A DNA stretch of 10,591 bases from Candidatus Iainarchaeum sp. (GTDB lineage Archaea > Iainarchaeota > Iainarchaeia > Iainarchaeales > GCA-2688035): the NCBI GenBank assembly GCA_026396975.1, contig JAPLVT010000080.1:1-10591 (forward strand). Reading direction: 5' to 3'. Position 1 is the first letter of the stretch; every line of letters begins with the position of its first letter. The notes beneath the pieces were generated by a model, which saw only the letters and a program-made list of their open reading frames with translations, was not told where the DNA came from and made no database searches. This document shows positions 1 through 5,083 of the stretch, piece by piece. A program made the position numbers and the translations under genes.

Positions 1-2
1 TG

Positions 3-902
3 CTGCTTTTGTTGATTCTGATTCTCGGAACAGTAGCCGCGGACTCTGCGAGAAAGCCTTTCAAAGGAACTGTCAAAACTTCGATTAGCCAGCAGGTTGA
101 CCCGGGGCAGAGCCTTACGGTTTACGGTGCTACCACAGACGGGCAGATGTTTGATTTTGTTAGGTGCCTTGTTTTAGCCAACTACTATATCCAGCCCCAA
201 TGGAAAGATTATACCAAGGGAGAACCAGGCGTTGGGGTTTGGGTAAATTCCGGCGAACCAATTAAGAATAACGAAGAACACTACGAGAACATATACATAT
301 ATGGTGTCTTGGCAAGCAATAGTGAGCAGGAATGGGACGGCATATACTTCCACGATTATTACATTACTGAAGAGGGCATGGGCTGGTTTAACATTATACA
401 AGCGCAATTCCTGCAGAGCCTTAAAAGGGCTGCATCTGAACCGCCTTCTGCTACACCACCGGCCGATGGCACTCCAACACAACCCCCCGCACAACCGCCG
501 GTGCAGCCTGGAGATGTTTTTGCGTCAATATCCACCACGCCAGAAGTTATTGTTGGGGAAGAAACGCCGTTTGTTGTGGGGGGAGATATTGGGTTCCAAG
601 GTAGGGTCTTTGGAGAGTCTGAATGGCAAGCCGGGTGGGACTGGGATTTTGGCGATGGTTCGGCTCACGCAGCGACGCAGGAAGCAACCCACAAATATGC
701 GAACACAGGAACTCATCATGTAAAACTAACCGCAACTCTTCAGAGCGGCAAATCGTACACTGCAGAGTTTGATCTTACGGTAAAGGCAAAGACAACCCAA
801 CCGATAAACAAGGAATGCGAGAACTGCAGCACAATCCAGCAGTGCCTTGCTTGTTTGGACAAGAAGATGGTTGACGGCCTTTTCCCGAAAGAAGCCAAGT
901 GA
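3..902 (+). CDS. Secreted PKD-domain surface protein, 5'-truncated by the window edge
   Basis: The frame is open to the left edge and the first visible residues are a run of Leu/Ile followed by Ala-Ala-Asp. This looks like the hydrophobic core and cleavage region of a signal peptide, so the true start probably lies just outside the window and the TTG at 9 is unlikely to be it. Numbering from that TTG: residues 20-140 form an aromatic-rich domain I do not recognise. Residues 141-168 are a Pro/Thr linker. Residues 170-258 are a PKD domain, with the hallmark WDFGDGS and a late HKYANTGTHHVKLT strand. The tail holds four cysteines, C270-x2-C273-x5-C279-x2-C282. PKD domains are Ig-like modules of archaeal surface proteins involved in adhesion or cell-cell contact. 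No C-terminal membrane helix or sorting motif is seen, so the product may be released or held by partners. The PKD call is firm; the exact role is unknown. Confidence 0.85.
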   Translation: MLLLILILGTVAADSARKPFKGTVKTSISQQVDPGQSLTVYGATTDGQMFDFVRCLVLANYYIQPQWKDYTKGEPGVGVWVNSGEPIKNNEEHYENIYIYGVLASNSEQEWDGIYFHDYYITEEGMGWFNIIQAQFLQSLKRAASEPPSATPPADGTPTQPPAQPPVQPGDVFASISTTPEVIVGEETPFVVGGDIGFQGRVFGESEWQAGWDWDFGDGSAHAATQEATHKYANTGTHHVKLTATLQSGKSYTAEFDLTVKAKTTQPINKECENCSTIQQCLACLDKKMVDGLFPKEAK

Positions 903-940
903 ACGGAAAAAATTGGCTGGGAGTAGGCAAAATTCGGGAA

Positions 941-967
941 GTTGCCTGAACAGCAACGGCTTTTTTT
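941..967 (+). terminator. Hairpin plus T7 run downstream of the PKD gene
   Basis: GTTGC (941-945) pairs with GCAAC (953-957) around a 7-base loop, then GGC and seven T (961-967), starting 38 bases after the PKD stop. The stem is short, but archaeal termination depends mainly on the T run. The T run overlaps the stop codon of the - strand small ORF, and the hairpin would also form in that gene's transcript, with a - strand T run (907-912 on +) following. It may therefore serve both converging genes. Confidence 0.4.
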
Positions 968-1127
968 ACAGTTTCTCTTCCACTATTTGCCCGGGCTGGC
1001 CTTCGACTTCTTCGGTCAACTCTGCCATGCCGTGCAGCTCTGATGTTTTCACGCGCTGGAAGCGCTTTGCTCTCTTCTTTTTAACGGGCTTTTTGCCCGC
1101 TTTTTTTGCCTTCTTTTTCGCTGGCAT
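966..1127 (-). CDS. Small lysine-rich protein, 53 aa, hypothetical
   Basis: ATG at 1127 to TAA at 966-968. The N-terminal 22 residues are almost all Lys, Ala, Gly, Pro and Arg (it begins MPAKKKAKKAGKKPVKKKRA), like the basic tails of nucleic-acid-binding proteins. The C-terminal half is acidic (TEEVEG, IVEEKL). The start has a purine-rich, ribosome-site-like GGGGGTTGAT ending 6 bases before the ATG (1134-1143 on +) and an AT-rich TATA-like GTTTAATCG about 29 bases upstream. The gene is convergent with the PKD gene and followed by a shared hairpin. I do not recognise a family. A DNA- or RNA-binding role is suggested only by charge. Gene reality is supported by start signals and position, not by homology. 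Confidence 0.5.
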   Translation of the reverse strand: MPAKKKAKKAGKKPVKKKRAKRFQRVKTSELHGMAELTEEVEGQPGQIVEEKL

Positions 1128-1133
1128 TGAAAA

Positions 1134-1160
1134 ATCAACCCCCAAAAAAACGATTAAACA
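1134..1160 (-). promoter_or_regulatory. Start signals of the lysine-rich small ORF
   Basis: On the - strand, TTTAATCG (1151-1159) is a TATA-like stretch about 29 bases before the ATG at 1127. GGGGGTTGAT (1134-1143) resembles the archaeal ribosome-binding consensus. If the TATA box is used, the transcript would be nearly leaderless and the purine stretch may not be transcribed, so at most one of the two is likely to matter. Confidence 0.3.
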
Positions 1161-1271
1161 AAAGAAACTGACTACAGTATGGCGGAAAACAGTTAAAAAA
1201 GATATGCCTCAAAAGAAAGGGAAGATGGGAGAAGAGGTTTAGGCAGGGCATTGCAAGAAGCAAGGTTTTTA

Positions 1272-1317
1272 CTTTGCGCGGCCGCGTGCGAAGCAGGCGT
1301 GCGGAGCCGCGCATAAG
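1272..1317 (+). ncRNA. GC-rich imperfect hairpin, possible structured RNA
   Basis: In the 246-base gap between the small ORF and the 612-aa gene, positions 1276-1312 are 31/37 G+C inside A-rich flanks. Read as + strand RNA the stretch folds into one long hairpin. Outer stem 1275-1282 pairs with 1306-1313, extended by CTT/AAG (1272-1274 with 1315-1317) past a single-base bulge. A 2-base bulge (1304-1305) then separates a 7-bp inner stem, 1283-1289 with 1297-1303, with loop GAAGCAG (1290-1296). Two inner pairs are G-U on the + strand and would be C-A mismatches on the - strand, hinting that + strand RNA is the folded one. A TATA-like GTTAAAAAAGATATG lies near 1191-1205 and a T7 run at 1369-1375. 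It is not a tRNA. Transcription is unproven. Confidence 0.3.
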
Positions 1318-1319
1318 CA

Positions 1320-1357
1320 ACAGTAAAAGAAATAAAATTAGGCGAAAATAAAAGAAG
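1320..1357 (-). terminator. T-rich terminator of the surface-protein operon
   Basis: Downstream of the 612-aa gene stop, the - strand reads as repeated T runs (CTTCTTTTATTTTCG, then TAATTTTATTTCTTTTAC). There is no strong stem here. Clustered T runs are the usual archaeal termination signal. The GC-rich hairpin lies just beyond. Confidence 0.4.
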
Positions 1358-1373
1358 CTTTAATGCGCTTTTT

Positions 1374-3212
1374 TTATTGCTCTTGGCGCATCCAGGGCTC
1401 CAATTTCGGGCGCCTGAGCGCCTCTATTGACCTAACTATTAGCACAACAAGCGCCAGAACTACCGCGAGCAGCAGCAGACCTATCAAAGCGTCGCCGCCC
1501 AAGGCGAACATTCCCGTGAGCATGCCGCTGAAACCGCCCTCGGTGGGCTGTGTGGCAGTGCTTACAGAAATCTGCACGTTTTTTCTTGTGCTATTGCCGC
1601 TGTTTCTCGCTGAAAGTACCGCGGCGTAATCGCCCACAACGCCTTTTGCCGCTGTAAGAGTGATTGTAACCTGCCTGTTCTGCCCTGGCTGGATACTTAG
1701 GCCTGTTTCCTGTGTCGCGCTCAATCCCTCTGGCAGTCCGGAGAGCTTAACTGAAACTCCAGTCATTTCCTCGCTGGCGTTGTTCTGCAGCCATACAACA
1801 AGCGTTTTGCTTTCGCCCTCGTTAATTCTCACAAGTTCGGGGTAAGAAGCGATTGAAAGGGCTTCTCCACTCGGTACTGGCACAGGGCCTTGTTCCACAA
1901 TGTCAAAGTGAATTTTCTTCTGCTGCCTTGTGCCGTTAACATCAACCGTGAGGTTGAGGTCGTAGCTGTCAATGGGCGCGTCCGGCGCTACATAAACATT
2001 TACATCAACCTGCTTCGAGCCGCCCCTGCGGATGCTGAAGCTGGTTGCCAAAAGCCCCGCGCTTATTTTCGCGTAAGGGTTGCCGAGGCGCACTGTGTAG
2101 CTTTCGTTATAATCGCCGCTGTTTCTGACAATGACATTGAAGACAGCAGTGCTGCCGCGCTCTATTTCCAGGTTGTTGTTAAGAACTTCCACTGTGCTGA
2201 AGTGTGTTGCGCGCGTCCTGATGCAAACCCCTTTGTCAACGCTGTAATCGCTGCCGCTGATATGCAATGAGAGGTTGTAGTCAGTCACTAACCCGGAAAT
2301 CGGGGTTGTTACCTTGACGTAGAAAGTCCTTTCCGCCCTTGCTTCCAGGAAAGCGCTTGCTGTTTCAAGTGTCGCGCTAAGGTCTGCTGTTTCAGAGAAA
2401 TAAACCCTTTGCTCGCTGTTGTCCAAAAGGCTTGTTACATGGAAAGGGATGCTTTCAGTATCGCCTTTTCTGACCACATAGCAGCCGCTTGCAGTGCTTA
2501 CCGCGAAGGGAGGCGCTGCGCTGCCGCCTGCGCAGTCAACAATGTTCAATTCAATATCGTCTTTTGTCTGCTCGTCGTCTGTTATCGCCATGAGGCTTAC
2601 TGTCTGGTCTCCTTTTGCTGAGTAAGGCGAGGTTGAAATAATGAGTTTCACATATTTTTCCTGCCCGCTGCCGAGTGAAATTTGGCTTGGGCTGAAGTAA
2701 GGCAAAAGCATTACGTTGTCGGCCTGCAGTTTCACGTCCTGGAACTTTCCGGTGTTGTTCCTGACAAGAACGCTAATCTGTTCCTCTTTGCCCAAGCAAA
2801 TGTCTGTCGGGTGGACGTCGAATTCAATTCCGCCGCCCGCGAACTCGCCTACAAGCACTCTTACATTGCCTGTTGCGCTGCATCCGCTTCCGCAGCGCGC
2901 AATTATTGAAAGGTTGTGGGTTCCGCCAGTGGCATTAATAGTGTGGATTGTGGCTGTAAGGCTTGCGCTGCTGTTCCCGTTGATGCAGGCGCTGTCCCTG
3001 CTCAAGCCGGCTTCAACATAGCCGTCTGCGGGGTCGGCTGAGAATGTAACGCAGTTGCTGTCAGCACTGCCATTCCTTACCTCAAACTGCAGCCCGATGG
3101 TGTCGTTCCTGCCCATGCTCACGTCCCTTGCGCTCGGGATAATGGAAATGCTTGCCTGTGCGGCACCAAAAAGAACTAAAAAGAAAAGAACTGCTGTAAT
3201 AGCCTTGTTCAT
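1374..3212 (-). CDS. Large membrane-anchored surface protein with tandem Ig-like (NEW3/CARDB-like) domains
   Basis: 612 aa. Residues 1-20 are a signal peptide (MNKAITAVLFFLVLFGAAQA). About five Ig-like beta-sandwich domains follow, roughly 21-125, 126-230, 235-330, 340-440 and 450-555. The last has a clear NPCBM-associated NEW3-like pattern (INEGESKTLVVWLQNNA, then LPEGL, then IQPGQ). A single membrane helix lies at about 576-594, followed by a basic cytoplasmic tail (RSIEALRRPK). At least 12 N-x-S/T sequons lie in the ectodomain, and there are several cysteines in the first three domains, consistent with an N-glycosylated, disulfide-stabilised outer-surface protein. The ATG overlaps the upstream gene's stop (ATGA), with GGAGGCG just before it, so translation is probably coupled to the 187-aa gene. 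No enzymatic motif is visible. It may be a cell-envelope or adhesion component; function is inferred from architecture only. Confidence 0.85.
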   Translation of the reverse strand: MNKAITAVLFFLVLFGAAQASISIIPSARDVSMGRNDTIGLQFEVRNGSADSNCVTFSADPADGYVEAGLSRDSACINGNSSASLTATIHTINATGGTHNLSIIARCGSGCSATGNVRVLVGEFAGGGIEFDVHPTDICLGKEEQISVLVRNNTGKFQDVKLQADNVMLLPYFSPSQISLGSGQEKYVKLIISTSPYSAKGDQTVSLMAITDDEQTKDDIELNIVDCAGGSAAPPFAVSTASGCYVVRKGDTESIPFHVTSLLDNSEQRVYFSETADLSATLETASAFLEARAERTFYVKVTTPISGLVTDYNLSLHISGSDYSVDKGVCIRTRATHFSTVEVLNNNLEIERGSTAVFNVIVRNSGDYNESYTVRLGNPYAKISAGLLATSFSIRRGGSKQVDVNVYVAPDAPIDSYDLNLTVDVNGTRQQKKIHFDIVEQGPVPVPSGEALSIASYPELVRINEGESKTLVVWLQNNASEEMTGVSVKLSGLPEGLSATQETGLSIQPGQNRQVTITLTAAKGVVGDYAAVLSARNSGNSTRKNVQISVSTATQPTEGGFSGMLTGMFALGGDALIGLLLLAVVLALVVLIVRSIEALRRPKLEPWMRQEQ

Positions 3213-3772
3213 TTTTTCGCCTCCAGCCTTTTAACAAACCTTGCGATAAAAGCGATCAAGAGAATCGCGGCAACAATTATTAGCAGCGCGTTCAGCATGT
3301 TTTCAAAAGTGAAAATACCTGCCAAAGCGCTTGTGCCGAAAAGCGCGAAAAAGCCGCTTGCGGCAGTGCCGAAGTCAAAGCCAGGAGCCGCAGGCTCTGG
3401 GGCCGGCGCTTCCTGCCCTGCCTTGAAGTGAAGCGTTATTTCATTATATGTCTTGTTGCCGTTTGATTCAACTATAATTGTTGATTTGTAGGTTTCCCCG
3501 GCAAGCTTGCCGTCGGCGGGAATGGAAACAATAACAGCCGTTGTGGTCTTGGGCTGGACTTCGCTGTTTTTAGGCGTGATTACTGCTGTCACAGGCCCGA
3601 GGAACTTTACGCTGAAATCCGCGGGCGAACTGCCTTCGTTTGTTATTTTGACAAGAATTTCCTTTTCCTGGCCGTAAAGGAAAACATTGGAAGGAGCGTC
3701 AACGCTAAGGGCAGCAACGCTGCCGAAAAGCAACAGCCCGAAAACCGCGATTATTGGAATCAACTTAAACAA
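3209..3772 (-). CDS. Membrane-anchored surface protein with one Ig-like domain
   Basis: 187 aa, TTG start. The start is fixed by a perfect GGAGGTG (3778-3784 on +) five bases upstream and by the signal peptide that follows directly (FKLIPIIAVFGLLLFGSVAA). Residues 22-120 form one beta-sandwich domain of the archaeal COG1361/COG1470 type (FLYGQEKEILVKITNEGSSPADFSVKF, then VQPKTTTAVIVSIPA). A short Ala/Pro/Glu linker (about 121-130) precedes a hydrophobic GFFALFGTSALAGI segment (140-153), a membrane helix at about 160-178 and a basic tail (KRLEAKK). It looks like a short version of the 612-aa downstream partner, with the same topology and a similar juxtamembrane segment. It is first in a two-gene operon with a 4-base overlap. 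The partners may work together at the cell surface; the role is unknown. Confidence 0.85.
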   Translation of the reverse strand: MFKLIPIIAVFGLLLFGSVAALSVDAPSNVFLYGQEKEILVKITNEGSSPADFSVKFLGPVTAVITPKNSEVQPKTTTAVIVSIPADGKLAGETYKSTIIVESNGNKTYNEITLHFKAGQEAPAPEPAAPGFDFGTAASGFFALFGTSALAGIFTFENMLNALLIIVAAILLIAFIARFVKRLEAKK

Positions 3773-3837
3773 AACCCCACCTCCAAACCAGGAAGCTAAC
3801 TATTATTTCACTTATTAACTATGCTTTGTTATATCAA
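3773..3837 (-). promoter_or_regulatory. Promoter and ribosome site of the surface-protein operon
   Basis: On the - strand TTGATATAAC (3828-3837) is a TATA-like box that would place the transcription start near 3803-3806, about 30 bases before the TTG. GGAGGTG at 3778-3784, 5 bases from the TTG at 3772, is a full match to the anti-Shine-Dalgarno complement and decides this non-ATG start. Confidence 0.5.
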
Positions 3838-3850
3838 TTGCTGCGGGGGA

Positions 3851-3910
3851 AATATAAAAAGCTATCGTTTTGGGGGCAATAGGCTCATGCCGTAAACATA
3901 AATTATTTAA
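3851..3910 (+). promoter_or_regulatory. Two TATA-like boxes before the 145-aa gene
   Basis: AATATAAAAAGC (3851-3862) is a good TATA box giving a start near 3880 and a leader of about 50 bases. ATAAATTATTTAA (3898-3910) is a second candidate centred about 29 bases before the ATG at 3934, which would give a nearly leaderless transcript. The region is divergent from the surface-protein operon promoter. Confidence 0.4.
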
Positions 3911-3933
3911 GGGAGCAAGGGCAAGGGGTATTT

Positions 3934-4371
3934 ATGCTTTTTATCTCGTTCCCGAGGAAACGCCGGCCAAAGCCGCCGCGCGAGGAGAGAAGGGCTGCTT
4001 TTGCGCAATTCGGAATACCCGAAAGAATCGCGGCGAGGGGCACGGCTATGGGGCAAGCGCAGCTTAAAAGATTGACTGGGGAATTCCGCCAGACAAAAAG
4101 AGGGGCAAAATTGGCTGACGCATCCGAGCGCGGCAGCAAAACCATTGAAGAGATAAACGCTGAGTTGAAAGCAATGGGAGTTGACGCACGCCAGGCCGAC
4201 GCTAAAACCAAGGCACGCGTAAGGGGAATATGGGAAGAAGAAATTGAATACCTGGAAGAGCTTTCGCGGTTTGTTGAAAAGCAAAAAGCAACATTTAACG
4301 CGAGCATTCAGGGATATATCGGGGCGGAAATCCAAAGAAGAAGGGAATGGATAACGGAAATGTGCGGCTGA
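3934..4371 (+). CDS. Hypothetical charged helical protein, 145 aa
   Basis: I do not recognise this protein. The ATG at 3934 is preceded by AAGGGGTA (3923-3930), a weak ribosome site. The first 36 residues are strongly basic and proline-containing (FPRKRRPKPPREERRAAF). From about residue 66 onward the sequence is helical and highly charged (IEEINAELKAMG, WEEEIEYLEELSRFVEKQK), with coiled-coil-like character, ending in RRREWITEMCG. There is no signal peptide or membrane helix, so it should be cytoplasmic. A nucleic-acid- or protein-binding role is conceivable from the basic N-terminus but not shown. A later in-frame ATG (MGQAQLKRL, codon 39) would remove the basic arm and is a possible alternative start. 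It converges on the HTH-CBS gene with an 18-base gap. Confidence 0.6.
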   Translation: MLFISFPRKRRPKPPREERRAAFAQFGIPERIAARGTAMGQAQLKRLTGEFRQTKRGAKLADASERGSKTIEEINAELKAMGVDARQADAKTKARVRGIWEEEIEYLEELSRFVEKQKATFNASIQGYIGAEIQRRREWITEMCG

Positions 4372-4389
4372 AAGAGCCGGCTGCACGGC

Positions 4390-4950
4390 CTATTTTATCA
4401 TCTGCTTTAGCAAATCGCTTTTCGTGATGATGCCCGCTATTTTGCCTTTTTTCATGACAAGCACCGCGGAGGCAAAGTTCAAGAGCTGGGAAACAACGCT
4501 TGCAGGCGCGTTTTCCTGGATTGTCGGCATGCTTTCTTCCATGACGTCCCCCACAAGCGCTTTCTCAAAGCTCTTTTTTTCCATGCCGCTGCTGATGCCC
4601 GCGAGAATGCTCCTTTCGCTTACTGCCCCCACGGGCAGCCCCTTGCGCAGAACTGGCAGCTGGCTCAGGCTGTGCTTCTCAAGGATTTTCACGGCTTTTT
4701 TCGCGCTCTCGCTTGCTTCAACAGTGAAAACGCTTTTTGTCATGATGTCCTTCGCCTGCAGGTCGCTCTTCTGGCGCAGCTGCTGCAGGCAGTCGAGCAG
4801 CCTCTTCACCTTGCCGTAGCTCGGCTCTATCTTCTCGGACTCAAGCTTCGCGATGAGGCTCTGGCTCACGCCGCTCATAGATGCGAGTTCGCTCTGGGTA
4901 AGCCCCGCGGCTTTCCTCCGCGCCTTTATCTCGGCAAGCTCCGGCAGCAT
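4390..4950 (-). CDS. HTH (XRE-type) transcriptional regulator with a CBS-domain pair
   Basis: 186 aa. Residues 1-60 are a Cro/C1-type helix-turn-helix (LTQSELASMSGVSQSLIAKLE, about 17-37, is the recognition unit). Residues 65-118 and 132-186 are two CBS motifs forming one Bateman module (AKDIMTKSVFTVEASESAKKAV, LSQLPVLRKGLPVGAVSERSIL; VGDVMEESMPTIQENAP, SAVLVMKKGKIAGIITKSDLL). This matches the archaeal HTH-CBS family (COG3620-like). CBS pairs bind adenosyl ligands such as AMP, ATP, SAM or MTA. The gene is divergent from metK, and the shared intergenic region carries two palindromic repeats, so a role in controlling metK (and perhaps itself) in response to SAM or a related nucleotide is a reasonable inference. 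No clear ribosome site; a TATA-like box about 27 bases upstream suggests a leaderless mRNA. The family call is firm, the ligand and target are inferred. Confidence 0.92.
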   Translation of the reverse strand: MLPELAEIKARRKAAGLTQSELASMSGVSQSLIAKLESEKIEPSYGKVKRLLDCLQQLRQKSDLQAKDIMTKSVFTVEASESAKKAVKILEKHSLSQLPVLRKGLPVGAVSERSILAGISSGMEKKSFEKALVGDVMEESMPTIQENAPASVVSQLLNFASAVLVMKKGKIAGIITKSDLLKQMIK

Positions 4951-4973
4951 GGAAAAAAACCTGCCGGAAAAGG

Positions 4974-4981
4974 CTTAAATT
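4974..4981 (-). promoter_or_regulatory. TATA-like box of the HTH-CBS regulator gene
   Basis: On the - strand AATTTAAG is centred about 27 bases before the ATG at 4950, the spacing expected for a leaderless archaeal transcript. The nearest metK-side palindrome starts about 23 bp upstream of this box, so a protein bound there would not directly cover it. Confidence 0.45.
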
Positions 4982-5003
4982 CCTATCGGAATAATTTTTT
5001 CAA

Positions 5004-5018
5004 AAAACATTCTGTTTT
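5004..5018. promoter_or_regulatory. Putative operator copy 1 (AAAACA-TTC-TGTTTT)
   Basis: A perfect 6-bp inverted repeat with a 3-base spacer in the metK/regulator intergenic region. Its right arm runs into GTTTTAAATG (5014-5023), the best TATA candidate for metK. The symmetric, short, AT-rich form suits a dimeric HTH protein. Identity as an operator is inferred from symmetry, repetition and position. Confidence 0.5.
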
Positions 5019-5077
5019 AAATGTAATTTAGTTTCCCTTTAATGAAACATTTTGTTTTCGGATTAATTTTTGGGAGG
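5014..5077 (+). promoter_or_regulatory. metK core promoter and ribosome site
   Basis: GTTTTAAATG (5014-5023) is a TATA-like box predicting transcription from about 5044. GTAATTTAG (5023-5031) is a weaker alternative. GGGAGG (5072-5077) lies 6 bases before the ATG at 5084 and decides that start over the in-frame ATG at 5042. Confidence 0.5.
5044..5058. promoter_or_regulatory. Putative operator copy 2 (GAAACA-TTT-TGTTTT)
   Basis: Second copy of the same interrupted palindrome (5 of 6 arm bases pair). Its centre is exactly 40 bp from copy 1 and it shares 13 of 14 bases of AAACATTYTGTTTT. It sits at the predicted metK transcription start, where a bound protein would block polymerase. Confidence 0.5.
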
Positions 5078-5083
5078 ATTTCT

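Noticed and set aside
847..1242. 131-codon + strand frame after the PKD gene, ending in a Lys-rich tail
   Set aside because: It overlaps the PKD gene end in another frame, runs antisense to the small - strand ORF and lacks a start signal; its product looks random.
1272..1317. The GC-rich hairpin as a tRNA gene or CRISPR repeat
   Set aside because: There is no cloverleaf, anticodon arm or T-loop sequence, and no second copy nearby.
3870..4067. 65-codon + strand frame upstream of and overlapping the 145-aa gene
   Set aside because: It overlaps the promoter and first part of the longer, better-supported gene in another frame and shows no protein-like features.
4376..4389. GCCG-GCTGCA-CGGC hairpin between the convergent 145-aa and HTH-CBS genes as a terminator
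   Set aside because: Only four pairs, and no clear T run follows on either strand, so it is too weak to call.
5042..5083. Longer metK start (14 extra residues)
   Set aside because: The added residues are not expected in the family, the ATG at 5042 falls at the predicted transcription start inside operator copy 2, and the ribosome site GGGAGG points to 5084.
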